DNA of 64,000 nucleotides from Proteus cibi (lineage in GTDB: Bacteria; Pseudomonadota; Gammaproteobacteria; Enterobacterales; Enterobacteriaceae), in contig NZ_PENW01000009.1 of assembly GCF_003144405.1 (NCBI RefSeq), positions 310,001 through 374,000 on the forward strand, given 5' to 3'. Position 1 is the stretch's first letter. Each line of letters starts with the position of its first letter. Position numbers and translations under genes: made by a program. Under the pieces are notes generated by a model. It made no database searches and was not told the origin of the DNA. It saw nothing but the letters and a program-made list of their open reading frames with translations. Of this stretch, positions 41,063 to 51,338 are shown one piece after another.

Positions 41063-41437
41063 ATGCTTAATATTGCAATTGCTGTATTTATAGGTGGTGG
41101 TTTGGGTAGCGTATTACGCTGGCTGATTAGCTACCGCCTAAATTCTATTTTTCCTCATTTTGCCACAGGCACCTTTATTGCTAACTGTATAGGTGCTTTT
41201 ATTATTGCCTTTGGTATCGCTTGGTTTAGCAAAGCACCACATATTGATCCTATTTGGAAAATTATGCTAACTACGGGCTTTTGTGGCGGTCTGACAACAT
41301 TTTCAACCTTTTCTGTCGAAGTTGTCGCGCTCTTAACTGAAGGGAGGATAGGATGGGCATTAAGTACGATGGGGGCTAATCTGGCAGGTTCATTTTTAAT
41401 GACCGCATTTGCATTTTGGTTACTTCGAGAGATGTAA
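41063..41437 (+). CDS. crcB: Fluoride ion channel CrcB (Fluc)
   Basis: Small inner-membrane fluoride exporter that works as a dual-topology dimer. The 124 residues have four membrane segments and the motifs [21 protein letters not shown] (pore Asn) and [14 protein letters not shown] (phenylalanine box and sodium site). It begins 13 bases after lipA with a weak ribosome binding site. I see no fluoride riboswitch upstream. Confidence 0.95.
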   Translation: MLNIAIAVFIGGGLGSVLRWLISYRLNSIFPHFATGTFIANCIGAFIIAFGIAWFSKAPHIDPIWKIMLTTGFCGGLTTFSTFSVEVVALLTEGRIGWALSTMGANLAGSFLMTAFAFWLLREM

Positions 41438-41487
41438 TACTCGGAATATAAAAATCAGTTGAATAATGAGTGTTGCTCTAGATACAT

Positions 41488-41512
41488 AAAAACCCGTTAA
41501 AAACGGGTTTTT
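41488..41512. terminator. Bidirectional terminator between crcB and cspE
   Basis: AAAAACCCGTT (41488-41498) and AACGGGTTTTT (41502-41512) form a perfect stem with A and T tails suited to both convergent genes. Confidence 0.92.
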
Positions 41513-41534
41513 ACTGTCTCAAAGAAGTCGTTAA

Positions 41535-41744
41535 TTAGATAGCGACAACGTTTGCAGCAGATGGCCCTTTCGCGCCGTCAGTAACTTCAAACTCTACTTT
41601 TTGACCTTCAGCAAGGGTTTTAAAGCCTTCTGATGTAATAGCGGAAAAGTGTACAAATACATCTTTGCTGCCATCTTCTGGAGTGATAAAACCAAAACCT
41701 TTAGTTTCGTTAAACCACTTAACGTTACCTTTTAATTTAGACAT
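41535..41744 (-). CDS. cspE: Cold-shock-family RNA chaperone CspE
   Basis: A single cold-shock domain of 69 residues that binds single-stranded RNA and DNA and melts RNA secondary structure. [20 protein letters not shown] and DVFVHFSAI carry the RNP1 and RNP2 motifs, and the sequence is nearest to E. coli CspE. I chose the start at 41744 because AAAGG precedes it and the family begins MSK; the upstream in-frame start at 41777 lies in the leader. Here it is convergent with crcB. Confidence 0.95.
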   Translation of the reverse strand: MSKLKGNVKWFNETKGFGFITPEDGSKDVFVHFSAITSEGFKTLAEGQKVEFEVTDGAKGPSAANVVAI

Positions 41745-41770
41745 CAAGTTTACCTTTAAAATAGAAAATA

Positions 41771-41789
41771 AACGCAAGCGTTTTGCGTT
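41771..41789 (-). promoter_or_regulatory. Inverted repeat in the cspE leader
   Basis: AACGCAA and TTGCGTT flank five bases, 27 bases upstream of the cspE start. It could be an RNA hairpin in the leader that affects stability or translation, as leaders of csp genes often do. Confidence 0.4.
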
Positions 41790-41941
41790 AGCTATAGTAA
41801 AACAAAAATGATGATTCCCTGTCCACAGTCTAGATCACGAAACTCACATTTTTTTTCTGCCAAATGATTAATATTCAGACAAATCCCATGCCTTAACGCA
41901 TAGTTCACTTAAGAAACAATACTTAATACTTACAATCTGAA

Positions 41942-42415
41942 CTATTCATCAATTTCTATTTTTTCATATTGAAGTAGCCAACGCTTAATGTCTAATCCAC
42001 CAGTATAGCCGACTAACTTACCGTTATGACCAATAACGCGGTGGCAAGGAATAATTAAAGATATCGGATTACGTGAATTTGCCATTCCTACCGCTCTGCA
42101 ATAATTGACCGAACCTAATGTAAGCGCCAATTTTTTATAACTCCAAATTTCACCATAAGGGATTGTCTGTAATGTCTTCCAAACACGACTTTGAAATTCC
42201 GTTCCTTCAGGTGCTAATGGCACTGAAAACGTCGTGCGTTTCCCCGCAAAATACTCTTTTAATTGTTGTATACATTGGTTAATCACAGGGCTTGTATTGA
42301 CAGCAACCTCTTTGTCATTCACAAAATAGAGACTCGTGATCCCCTTTTCATTCGCGGTGATAGAAATATAGTGTTTGGGAAAGCCTTGAGGTGCATTGAG
42401 ATAGTCTTGGTACAT
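41942..42415 (-). CDS. ogt: Methylated-DNA-protein-cysteine methyltransferase (Ogt type)
   Basis: Suicide DNA-repair protein removing alkyl groups from O6-alkylguanine and O4-alkylthymine. The 157 residues contain the acceptor Cys124 in IIPCHRVIG, the helix-turn-helix region YGEIWSYKKLA, and the family SRNP motif (NSRNPISLIIPCHRV). There is no Ada N-terminal domain, so it is a stand-alone Ogt-like protein. It is divergent from nrdHIEF and transcribed toward cspE. Confidence 0.92.
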   Translation of the reverse strand: MYQDYLNAPQGFPKHYISITANEKGITSLYFVNDKEVAVNTSPVINQCIQQLKEYFAGKRTTFSVPLAPEGTEFQSRVWKTLQTIPYGEIWSYKKLALTLGSVNYCRAVGMANSRNPISLIIPCHRVIGHNGKLVGYTGGLDIKRWLLQYEKIEIDE

Positions 42416-42558
42416 AATGTTTTCTCTGCTGATTTGTCTTTAGCAACAAGATTAAAGCATGCTTGATTGATAAAGCAATCATCTAATTACTGCTATATCT
42501 AATAAAAATTGATCAATCGAGCGATCTAAAAATAAAATTAGTTCACTAACTGTTTAAT

Positions 42559-42577
42559 TTTAATGATAATCATTATC
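42559..42577. promoter_or_regulatory. Fur box upstream of nrdH
   Basis: The 19 bases contain AATGATAATCATTATC and match the Fur consensus except at the first positions. It lies about 120 bases before nrdH. It fits iron-repressed expression of the manganese-capable class Ib reductase, known for E. coli nrdHIEF. Confidence 0.85.
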
Positions 42578-42588
42578 AAAAATGAAAA

Positions 42589-42604
42589 CCACCATATATT
42601 GTGT
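42589..42604. promoter_or_regulatory. NrdR box 1 upstream of nrdH
   Basis: CCACCATATATTGTGT matches the NrdR consensus ACACWATATATWGTGT in thirteen of sixteen positions, with the core ATATAT intact. Its centre is 31 bases from that of box 2. Confidence 0.8.
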
Positions 42605-42619
42605 GGTTGAAAATAAATA

Positions 42620-42635
42620 ACTCTATATATAGTAT
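42620..42635. promoter_or_regulatory. NrdR box 2 upstream of nrdH
   Basis: ACTCTATATATAGTAT matches the NrdR consensus in fourteen of sixteen positions. A 31-base centre-to-centre distance, about three helical turns, is the usual pairing of NrdR boxes before nrd operons. Confidence 0.82.
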
Positions 42636-42698
42636 TTAAATACTTCTCATTATGGATGTGAAAACAGACGCATCCATATTTTTATAAGGGTTATTTTT

Positions 42699-42923
42699 AT
42701 GTCTGTTATCCTCTATACCAAACCAAATTGCGTTCAATGCAGTGCCACAGAACGCGCCTTAAAACAGAAAAATATTCCGTTTGTTGCAGTTGACCTCACC
42801 AAAGATACACAAGCCCTCGCTCACATTGTTTCTATGGGATATCGCCAAGTACCTGTTGTGGTTCATGGTGAACAACATTGGTCGGGTTTCTGCCCTGATA
42901 AAATCAGACAGATCACGCTCTAA
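42699..42923 (+). CDS. nrdH: NrdH, glutaredoxin-like electron donor
   Basis: Small redoxin that reduces NrdEF and is itself reduced by thioredoxin reductase. The 74 residues have the active site CVQC near residues 11-14, the cis-Pro in YRQVPVV and the NrdH-type WSGF motif. It is slightly shorter than E. coli NrdH (81). AAGGG lies nine bases upstream. It is first in nrdHIEF, behind a Fur box and two NrdR boxes. Confidence 0.95.
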   Translation: MSVILYTKPNCVQCSATERALKQKNIPFVAVDLTKDTQALAHIVSMGYRQVPVVVHGEQHWSGFCPDKIRQITL

Positions 42924-42934
42924 AGGAGCCACTC

Positions 42935-43354
42935 ATGCAAACTGCACCTTTGATCTATTTTTCAAGTCGCTCTGAAAACTGCCATCGTTTTATACAAAAA
43001 CTCAATATAAAAGCGACCAGAATTATTGAAGATGAAACATTGCTTGCAACACAACCTTTTGTGTTGCTTTGTCCAACTTATGGTGGCGGTGGTACGAAAG
43101 GTGCGGTACCTAAAGCGGTTATTCAGTTTTTAAATATTCCTGAGAACCGCCAATTAATACGCGGAGTCATTGCTTCTGGAAATACTAACTTTGGTACAGC
43201 TTACGGATTAGCGGGGGATATTATTGCACAAAAATGCCACATCCCTTTCTTGTATCGATTTGAATTATTAGGTACGCCAGAAGATGTAAGCCGCGTCAAA
43301 ACAGGTTTAAACACGTTTTGGTCAAGCCTTGCTGACCAATGCGTCACGAGATAA
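42935..43354 (+). CDS. nrdI: NrdI, flavodoxin-like activator of class Ib reductase
   Basis: Supplies the oxidant to the NrdF dimanganese centre through bound FMN. The 139 residues start with [13 protein letters not shown] and keep [16 protein letters not shown] and GNTNFG, the FMN-binding loops. AAAGGAG precedes the start, which is 11 bases after nrdH. It ends just before the preferred nrdE start. Confidence 0.95.
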   Translation: MQTAPLIYFSSRSENCHRFIQKLNIKATRIIEDETLLATQPFVLLCPTYGGGGTKGAVPKAVIQFLNIPENRQLIRGVIASGNTNFGTAYGLAGDIIAQKCHIPFLYRFELLGTPEDVSRVKTGLNTFWSSLADQCVTR

Positions 43355-43359
43355 TTAAC

Positions 43360-45486
43360 ATGATACCATCAGCCGAACAACTGGATTACCATGCATTAAA
43401 TGCCATGCTAAATCTCTATGATGAGCAAGGTAATATTCAGTTTGATAAAGACAAATTAGCAACACACCATTTTTTTCGTCAGCATGTAAATCAAAACACC
43501 GTATTTTTTCATGATCTAAGAGAAAAATTAGAGTTCTTAGTCCAACAACACTATTACGAAGCCCAAGTGTTAGAACAGTATGAATTTGCTTTTATCAAAC
43601 AGCTCTTCAAACATGCTTATAGCAAAAAGTTTCGCTTCCAATCTTTCCTTGGTGCTTTTAAGTATTACACCAGTTATACCTTAAAAACGTTTGATGGAGA
43701 GCGCTACCTTGAACGCTATGAAGATCGCGTTTGTATGGTGGCGCTCACTCTTGCACAAGGCAATACTGATCTTGCGATTCATCTTGTTGATGAAATCATT
43801 AATGGTCGTTTTCAACCCGCAACACCCACTTTTTTAAATTGTGGGAAACAACAACGCGGTGAATTGGTTTCCTGCTTTCTACTGCGTATAGAAGATAATA
43901 TGGAGTCTATCGGTCGATCGGTCAATTCCGCATTACAACTTTCTAAACGTGGCGGTGGCGTTGCATTTTTGCTCACTAATTTACGTGAAGCAGGCGCGCC
44001 CATTAAACGGATAGAGAATCAATCTTCTGGCGTTGTTCCTGTTATGAAAATGCTTGAAGATGCATTTTCCTATGCCAATCAGTTAGGTGCAAGGCAAGGA
44101 GCGGGGGCTGTTTATCTTCATGCTCATCATCCGGATATTTACCATTTTCTTGATACAAAAAGAGAAAATGCGGATGAAAAAGTCCGAATAAAAACCCTCT
44201 CTTTAGGTGTTGTTATCCCTGACATCACTTTTGAATTAGCGAAACGCAATGAAGATATGTATCTCTTCTCACCTTATGATATCGCGCGTGTTTATGGCGT
44301 ACCTATGTCAGAGATCAGTATTAGCGAAAAATACAGTGAAATGGTGAATAACGCGCAAATTCGTAAGAAGAAAATTAAAGCGAGGGCGTTTTTCCAAACA
44401 CTTGCCGAAATTCAATTTGAATCTGGCTATCCTTATATCATGTTTGAAGATGCAGTAAATCGCGCCAATCCTATCGCTGGCAGAATTAACATGAGCAATC
44501 TTTGTTCTGAAATTTTACAAGTCAACAGCGCAAGTGAATATCACCCTGACTTAAGTTATCGCCATATTGGTCATGACATCAGTTGTAACTTAGGCTCTAT
44601 GAATATTGCGATGGCAATGGACTCACCTAACTTTGCACATACCGTCAGTACGGCAATTAGAGCATTAAGCAATGTCTCTGAAATGACGAAAATCGAGTCC
44701 GTTCCTTCTATTGAAAAAGGTAATCTTGCGTCTCATGCCATTGGTTTAGGACAAATGAATTTACATGGTTACTTAGCACGTGAAGGGATTTATTACGGCT
44801 CTAAAGAAGCATTAGATTTTACTAACATCTATTTCTATACCGTCACTTACTATGCGTTATTAGCATCAAATCAATTAGCTATTGAAAAAAAACAGCACTT
44901 TAAAGGCTTTGAAAATTCAAAATACGCAACAGGTGAATATTTTAATAAATATATATCACAACAGTGGTTGCCTAAAACTCAAAAAGTCCACCAGCTATTC
45001 AATCAATCTAATATTCATATTCCAACACAGGAAGATTGGCAGACTCTCAAACAATCTATTATGGTGCATGGGATCTATAACCAAAACTTACAAGCAATAC
45101 CACCGACAGGATCTATTTCCTATATCAACCACTCTACATCAAGCATTCACCCTATTGCCGCGCCAATAGAAATTAGAAAAGAAGGTAAGATTGGACGGGT
45201 TTATTACCCAGCCCCTTTTATGACCAATGAGAATCGTCAATATTATCAAGATGCTTATGAAATTGGGGCTGAGAAAATTATCGATACCTATGCCGAAGCT
45301 TCTCAACATATCGACCAAGGCTTATCGCTCACATTATTCTTTTCTGATGAAGCAACAACCCGAGATATTAACAAAGCACAAATATATGCATGGCGTAAAG
45401 GGATTAAAACCTTGTATTACATTCGCATCCGACAATCTGCATTAGCAGGAACTGAAATCAAAGGTTGTGTTTCGTGCGCACTTTAA
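43360..45486 (+). CDS. nrdE: Class Ib ribonucleotide reductase, alpha subunit
   Basis: Catalytic subunit reducing ribonucleoside diphosphates to deoxyribonucleotides together with NrdF. The product is collinear with E. coli Nrd[15 protein letters not shown] holds one active-site Cys, [10 protein letters not shown] the radical Cys, and the C-terminus CVSCAL the reducible pair that meets NrdH. It lacks the N-terminal ATP cone of class Ia enzymes. I chose the ATG at 43360 (708 residues) because it follows the nrdI stop and has GAG upstream; the in-frame ATG at 43339 (715 residues) overlaps nrdI. Confidence 0.96.
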   Translation: MIPSAEQLDYHALNAMLNLYDEQGNIQFDKDKLATHHFFRQHVNQNTVFFHDLREKLEFLVQQHYYEAQVLEQYEFAFIKQLFKHAYSKKFRFQSFLGAFKYYTSYTLKTFDGERYLERYEDRVCMVALTLAQGNTDLAIHLVDEIINGRFQPATPTFLNCGKQQRGELVSCFLLRIEDNMESIGRSVNSALQLSKRGGGVAFLLTNLREAGAPIKRIENQSSGVVPVMKMLEDAFSYANQLGARQGAGAVYLHAHHPDIYHFLDTKRENADEKVRIKTLSLGVVIPDITFELAKRNEDMYLFSPYDIARVYGVPMSEISISEKYSEMVNNAQIRKKKIKARAFFQTLAEIQFESGYPYIMFEDAVNRANPIAGRINMSNLCSEILQVNSASEYHPDLSYRHIGHDISCNLGSMNIAMAMDSPNFAHTVSTAIRALSNVSEMTKIESVPSIEKGNLASHAIGLGQMNLHGYLAREGIYYGSKEALDFTNIYFYTVTYYALLASNQLAIEKKQHFKGFENSKYATGEYFNKYISQQWLPKTQKVHQLFNQSNIHIPTQEDWQTLKQSIMVHGIYNQNLQAIPPTGSISYINHSTSSIHPIAAPIEIRKEGKIGRVYYPAPFMTNENRQYYQDAYEIGAEKIIDTYAEASQHIDQGLSLTLFFSDEATTRDINKAQIYAWRKGIKTLYYIRIRQSALAGTEIKGCVSCAL

Positions 45487-45498
45487 TAATAACAATAA

Positions 45499-46479
<981 letters not shown>

Positions 46480-46553
46480 ATTCGCGCGCCTAGTTGAAGG
46501 TAATAGAAACAGCATAATACATTCAATTTAATTATGAGTCACAGATAAAACAT

Positions 46554-46597
46554 AATACACTGAAAAATATAGATTATTTTTTAGTGTATTTTTATTT
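46554..46597 (+). terminator. Terminator after nrdF
   Basis: AATACACT plus an A-rich stretch (46554-46569) pairs with a T-rich stretch plus AGTGTATT (46575-46590), and TTTATTT follows. It is 75 bases past the nrdF stop. Confidence 0.7.
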
Positions 46598-46973
46598 GTT
46601 TATTAAATAATCTAATTGATTGATTTTTGCCGTTCAATGTTGTCAAAAAATTAACTTTTTTCGAATGATTTTAGCTTATACCTCGTAGATAAACCTTATC
46701 ACAACACATTAAACATTAATTAATCTAATGTATCTCGCTTTTTTTTCATTTAATTTCCCTCTCTTTTTTCGCTTTGTTTTAAAATTAAGTCTTCATTTTT
46801 ATTGAGATCCTAATCAAAATAATAATATCTATAAAAATAAAGTTATTTCAGTTGGTTAGAGGAAAATACATCTTTTAATAAATTTTATTTATTTCACTTT
46901 ATTTAATTATTAATCATATTAAAAACAAAGAAAATACAGATAAATTATTTAATTAATTATAATTAACATAGGG
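46598..46973. other. Very AT-rich region upstream of proU
   Basis: No gene is visible in about 375 bases made mostly of A and T runs. It lies upstream of the osmoregulated proU-type promoter. In E. coli the corresponding AT-rich DNA binds H-NS and silences proU at low osmolarity; the same role is inferred here from composition only. Confidence 0.45.
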
Positions 46974-47001
46974 TTGTCAGACTCAATCATTGTGGTAGGG
47001 T
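46974..47001 (+). promoter_or_regulatory. Osmoregulated proU-type promoter
   Basis: TTGTCA (46974-46979), a 16-base spacer and TAGGGT (46996-47001). As I recall it, the E. coli proU sigma-70 promoter has TTGCCT, 16 bases and the same unusual TAGGGT. The 47102 start leaves a leader of about 95 bases. Confidence 0.82.
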
Positions 47002-47101
47002 ATTTCCCTTACTAAAAATCTTATTTAGGAAAAACAACAACACTTATTAATTAATATTTAATTTATTCCTTTCAATATTTAAATAGGAAACTTTATATTG
47101 C

Positions 47102-48301
47102 ATGGCAATTAAACTCGAAGTAAAAAATCTCTACAAGGTATTTGGCGAGCACCCGAAACGCGCTTTTGAATTATTAGAATCTGGTATGAATAAAGATCAG
47201 ATTTTTGATAAGACGGGGCTGACAGTGGGCGTTCAAAATGCAAATCTGGCAATTGAAGAAGGCGAAATATTTGTCATTATGGGATTATCTGGTTCAGGTA
47301 AATCTACTCTAGTCCGCCTTCTCAATCGTCTGATCGCTCCGACAAAAGGAGAAGTGCTTATTGATGGTGAAAATATTGCCACCATGTCGGATGCCGAATT
47401 ACGACAAGTACGCCGTAAAAAAATCAGTATGGTGTTTCAATCATTTGCATTGATGCCCCATATGAACGTGCTTGATAACACGGCATTTGGAATGGATCTC
47501 GCTGGATTAAGTAAAGACGAGCGTTATAAAAAAGCGATGGATGCCTTAGAGCAGGTCAACTTAGGGAGTTACGCAAACTCTTGGCCTGATGAGCTTTCTG
47601 GTGGGATGCGTCAACGTATCGGTCTTGCGCGTGCACTTGCCAATGATCCTGATATTTTGTTAATGGACGAAGCCTTTTCAGCACTTGATCCATTAATTCG
47701 TACAGAAATGCAAGATGAGTTATTAAGTTTACAAGGTGATAAACAGCGTACCATTGTGTTTATCTCTCATGATCTGGATGAAGCTATGCGTATTGGCGAC
47801 CGAATTGCCATTATGCAAGGGGGGGTTGTTGTTCAAACGGGAACACCCGATGAAATACTCAACAATCCAGCAAATGATTATGTGCGTACGTTTTTCCGTG
47901 GTGTTGATATTAGCCACGTATTTAGTGCAAAAGATATTGCTAAACGTCGCCCAGAAACCTTGCTGCATATAGCCCCCGGTTTTGGCCCTCGCTCCGCCTT
48001 AAAAGTACTCGAAGATGAAGACAGAAACTTTGGCTACCTTATTGAACGAGGAAGAAAATTTATTGGCATCGTTTCCGTTACGTCTCTTGAAGAGGCGCTT
48101 AAAAATAAACAACCTATTGAGTCAGCTATTTTACCTGAGCCTTGCGCCATTAATGGTGATACTCCGTTAAACGAGCTGATTTCAACTGTTGCACAATCTC
48201 CCTGTGCCATTCCTGTTATTGATGAAAAAAATCGTTATATCGGGTTAATTTCTAAAGGAATGTTACTACAAGCACTGGATAAGGAGACGCCAAATGAGTA
48301 A
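47102..48301 (+). CDS. proV: Glycine betaine/proline ABC transporter ATPase ProV
   Basis: ATPase of the osmoprotectant importer ProU. The 399 residues contain Walker [10 protein letters not shown] (61-69), the signature [10 protein letters not shown], Walker [14 protein letters not shown], and a C-terminal pair of CBS-type repeats (about 280-395) that sense ionic strength in the family. The length is one residue short of E. coli ProV. AGGA lies about 13 bases upstream of the ATG. It overlaps proW by eight bases. Confidence 0.96.
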   Translation: MAIKLEVKNLYKVFGEHPKRAFELLESGMNKDQIFDKTGLTVGVQNANLAIEEGEIFVIMGLSGSGKSTLVRLLNRLIAPTKGEVLIDGENIATMSDAELRQVRRKKISMVFQSFALMPHMNVLDNTAFGMDLAGLSKDERYKKAMDALEQVNLGSYANSWPDELSGGMRQRIGLARALANDPDILLMDEAFSALDPLIRTEMQDELLSLQGDKQRTIVFISHDLDEAMRIGDRIAIMQGGVVVQTGTPDEILNNPANDYVRTFFRGVDISHVFSAKDIAKRRPETLLHIAPGFGPRSALKVLEDEDRNFGYLIERGRKFIGIVSVTSLEEALKNKQPIESAILPEPCAINGDTPLNELISTVAQSPCAIPVIDEKNRYIGLISKGMLLQALDKETPNE

Positions 48302-49493
48302 TACAACAGATCAAGATACAGCTTTGGACACAAATATCCAAGAAACCACAACAAGCGAGACGGCACAAGAGACAACCAATAACGTAAATGATGATCCTTG
48401 GGCAACAACAGATACAAGCACAACAGAAAGCGATCCTTGGAGTAGTGCTGACAGTTCTTCAACCGATGCCGACCCATGGGGTACAGGCAGTGGTACTGAA
48501 AATATTGACACCTCATCCGCAGGCAGTGATTGGCTAGATGCCACACCGACAGATATCGCACCCGATTCATTCAATCTAATGGACCCCTTTCACAACACAC
48601 TGATCCCATTAGATTCTTGGGTTACTGACGCGATTGACTGGATTGTGTTGCACTTCCGCCCTGTTTTCCAAGGTATTCGTGTACCCGTTGATTTTGTATT
48701 AAGTGGTTTTGAAAATTTCTTAACTTCAATGCCAGCACCTATCGCCATTATTCTATTTTCTCTGATTGCATGGCAACTTTCAGGCAAAGTCATGGGTGTC
48801 GCTTCTTTTATCTCATTAATATTAATTGGTGCGATTGGAGCTTGGTCTGAAGCCATGGTTACCCTTGCACTGGTACTCACTTCATTACTGTTTTGTCTAA
48901 TTATCGGGCTTCCATTAGGAATATGGTTAGCTAACAGTGATAGAGCATCCAAAATTGTTCGGCCTTTACTGGATGCGATGCAAACAACGCCGGCGTTTGT
49001 CTACTTAGTGCCTATCGTCATGTTGTTTGGGATTGGTAACGTCCCCGGCGTTGTGGTCACCATTATTTTTGCCTTACCTCCTATTGTGAGATTGACCATT
49101 TTAGGGATCAAACAAGTTCCTGAAGATTTAATTGAAGCAGCACAATCATTTGGTGCAAATCCTCGACAAATGCTGTTTAAAGTGCAATTACCGCTCGCCA
49201 TGCCAACGATAATGGCGGGTGTAAACCAAACCTTGATGTTAGCACTTTCAATGGTTGTTATTGCATCCATGATAGCCGTTGGCGGATTAGGTCAAATGGT
49301 ATTACGCGGTATAGGTCGTCTTGATATGGGACTTGCTGCCGTAGGAGGCGCAGGTATTGTTATCCTCGCTATTATTCTTGACCGATTAACACAATCTTTA
49401 GGTCAAAACAGCCGTCATAAAGGCAATCGATGCTGGTATATGACAGGGCCTATCGGCTTAATTTGCCGACTCTTTGGCAAAAAAGCATCGTAA
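48294..49493 (+). CDS. proW: Glycine betaine/proline ABC transporter permease ProW
   Basis: Inner-membrane permease of ProU. The 399-residue product is about 45 longer than E. coli ProW (354). The extra length is in the hydrophilic, acidic, Ser/Thr-rich N-terminus (about 1-85), which holds three DPW motifs (DPWATT, DPWSSA, DPWGTG). The rest follows E. coli, including LDPFH-like [35 protein letters not shown] and the EAA loop [15 protein letters not shown]. Its ATG lies inside the end of proV. Confidence 0.95.
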   Translation: MSNTTDQDTALDTNIQETTTSETAQETTNNVNDDPWATTDTSTTESDPWSSADSSSTDADPWGTGSGTENIDTSSAGSDWLDATPTDIAPDSFNLMDPFHNTLIPLDSWVTDAIDWIVLHFRPVFQGIRVPVDFVLSGFENFLTSMPAPIAIILFSLIAWQLSGKVMGVASFISLILIGAIGAWSEAMVTLALVLTSLLFCLIIGLPLGIWLANSDRASKIVRPLLDAMQTTPAFVYLVPIVMLFGIGNVPGVVVTIIFALPPIVRLTILGIKQVPEDLIEAAQSFGANPRQMLFKVQLPLAMPTIMAGVNQTLMLALSMVVIASMIAVGGLGQMVLRGIGRLDMGLAAVGGAGIVILAIILDRLTQSLGQNSRHKGNRCWYMTGPIGLICRLFGKKAS

Positions 49494-49573
49494 TAAATAT
49501 TTTCACTATTTATTAAAAATCAGTATTAAAAACCAATAAAAAACATCACGTTCAATCAATATAAGAAGTAGAG

Positions 49574-49595
49574 GCGACAGTTCGCTGTCGCTTTT
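49574..49595 (+). promoter_or_regulatory. UUCG-capped hairpin between proW and proX
   Basis: GCGACAG-TTCG-CTGTCGC followed by TTTTATC. The stable tetraloop hairpin lies 32 bases before proX. It could be a leaky terminator or a barrier to RNA decay; it does not end the operon unless proX has its own promoter. Confidence 0.65.
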
Positions 49596-49626
49596 ATCTC
49601 TTACCATCACAACAGAAGGAAAAACT

Positions 49627-50622
49627 ATGCGTAATCCAGTTCTCTGGGCAACCGTATTGTCCGCCACACTGATAAGCACCCAGTTATCCGCTGCTGATTT
49701 ACCCGGAAAAGGGATTTCGGTTCAACCTGTGCAAAGTACGATTTCTGAAGAAACCTTTCAAACGTTAATCGTTAATAAAGCACTAGAACAATTAGGTTAC
49801 ACCGTTCAGCCAATTAAAGAAGTTGACTATAACGTTGCTTACTCCTCTATCGCCAATGGTGATGCTACCTTTATGGCAGTCAGTTGGGTTCCTCTTCATA
49901 ATTCACAATATGCAGCAGCAGGCGGTGATAATACCTTTTATCGTAAAGGGGATTATGTCGTTAATGCAGCTCAAGGTTATTTGATTGATAAAAAAACAGC
50001 TGAAAAATATAACATTACAAATATTGAGCAATTAAAAGATCCTAACATTGCCAAATTATTTGATGCCAATGGTGATGGCAAAGCCGATTTAACGGGTTGT
50101 AATCCAGGATGGGGTTGTGAAGAGGCGATCAACAACCACTTAAAAGCCTATGGATTAGAAAAATCTGTTACACATAACCAAGGCAATTACGCGGCAATGA
50201 TGGCAGATACCATCACTCGCTATAAAGAAGGCAAACCCATTTTTTATTACACATGGACACCTTACTGGATAAGTGATGTCTTAAAACCGGGTAAAGATGT
50301 GGTGTGGTTACAAGTTCCCTTCTCTTCATTACCGGGTGATGATAAAACCGATACCACATTAGCTAATGGTAAAAACTATGGCTTTCCGCCAAGTACCATG
50401 CATATCGCAGCAAATAAAAAATGGGCTGAAGAAAATCCTGCTGCGGCAAAACTCTTTGAAGTCATGAAAGTGTCTGTTGCCGATATTAATGCGCAAAACT
50501 TACGTATGCATAATGGTCAAAAATCACAGGCAGACATTGAACGTCATGCTAATGCTTGGATCAAAGCCCATCAAAAAACTTTTGATGGTTGGATTGAACA
50601 AGCTCGAAGTGCCGCAAAGTAA
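49627..50622 (+). CDS. proX: Glycine betaine-binding periplasmic protein ProX
   Basis: Periplasmic binding protein giving glycine betaine and proline betaine to ProVW. The 331 residues start with a signal peptide (cleavage near LSA-AD at 22). [10 protein letters not shown], the disulfide-type pair in [10 protein letters not shown] and [10 protein letters not shown] hold the aromatic box Trp residues of the family. AGAAGGA precedes the ATG by about seven bases. It completes the proVWX operon. Confidence 0.97.
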   Translation: MRNPVLWATVLSATLISTQLSAADLPGKGISVQPVQSTISEETFQTLIVNKALEQLGYTVQPIKEVDYNVAYSSIANGDATFMAVSWVPLHNSQYAAAGGDNTFYRKGDYVVNAAQGYLIDKKTAEKYNITNIEQLKDPNIAKLFDANGDGKADLTGCNPGWGCEEAINNHLKAYGLEKSVTHNQGNYAAMMADTITRYKEGKPIFYYTWTPYWISDVLKPGKDVVWLQVPFSSLPGDDKTDTTLANGKNYGFPPSTMHIAANKKWAEENPAAAKLFEVMKVSVADINAQNLRMHNGQKSQADIERHANAWIKAHQKTFDGWIEQARSAAK

Positions 50623-50668
50623 CATGATGAAATAAAAAATAATCTATAAAACAAAGATTATGACTCAG

Positions 50669-50699
50669 CAGACTACAATATTGTAGTCTGTTTTTCTTT
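50669..50699 (+). terminator. Terminator after proX
   Basis: CAGACTACAA (50669-50678) and TTGTAGTCTG (50681-50690) form a perfect stem, followed by TTTTTCTTT. The bases from 50700 to 50904 are AT-rich, then pyrimidine-rich, without a gene. Confidence 0.9.
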
Positions 50700-50904
50700 A
50701 TAAAAAATAAAATGAGACGTTATTAAACAAAATATATTTATACAATAAAACATAATCTCAATATGATTTTTTTATTAAGATTATTCTTCTTATTAAGTAC
50801 TCACTTATCCCTTTCTTTCATTCTCTCTTTTCTTCAATTATGCTCCTCTCTTTCTCCAGTAAGTATTCTCATTTATATTTATTATTTTAGATAAGGAATA
50901 AATT

Positions 50905-51255
50905 GTGTCTTACACTAACAAACCAGTACCTGAAGAAATTAAACGTTGGAACTGGGGTGCTTTCATGTTTAATATTATTTGGGGTTTTGGTAATAAATCC
51001 TATCTTCCATTATTAGCGCTTGTTCCTTTACTTAATCTTGTGTGGATCTTTGTCTGCGGTATTAAAGGAAATGAATGGGCTTGGAAAAATGGCGATTATG
51101 ATTCCGTTGAAACCTTTATGAAAGTGCAAGAAACATGGAACAGAGCCGGCTTTGTTTACTTTATTATTAGTATCATCATGGCTGTTTTGTTCTTTATTTT
51201 CTTCTTCACTACCATGATGGCAATGATTGCCACTTCTGCATCACAAGGTTATTAA
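50905..51255 (+). CDS. Small membrane protein of unknown function
   Basis: A 116-residue protein whose function I do not know. The N-terminal part (KRWNWGAFMFNIIWGFGNKSY) is followed by a hydrophobic segment (about 34-52), a short loop GIKGNEWAWKNGDYD and a long hydrophobic C-terminal segment (about 82-108). Similar WNWGAF...GNEWAW small membrane proteins occur in many bacteria as uncharacterised families. The start is GTG with AAGGA eight bases upstream. It stands alone between proX and a TonB receptor, with terminators on both sides. Confidence 0.75.
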   Translation: MSYTNKPVPEEIKRWNWGAFMFNIIWGFGNKSYLPLLALVPLLNLVWIFVCGIKGNEWAWKNGDYDSVETFMKVQETWNRAGFVYFIISIIMAVLFFIFFFTTMMAMIATSASQGY

Positions 51256-51288
51256 TTCAGTGTATTGAGTATTGAACTCTTAATGACA

Positions 51289-51325
51289 ATAAACCCCATA
51301 ATATCTATGGGGTTTATCTATTTTT
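51289..51325. terminator. Bidirectional terminator between the small membrane protein and the TonB receptor
   Basis: ATAAACCCCATA (51289-51300) and TATGGGGTTTAT (51306-51317) form a twelve-base stem with T-rich flank at 51318-51330, between convergent genes. Confidence 0.88.
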
Positions 51326-51338
51326 ATTTTCAGTAATA

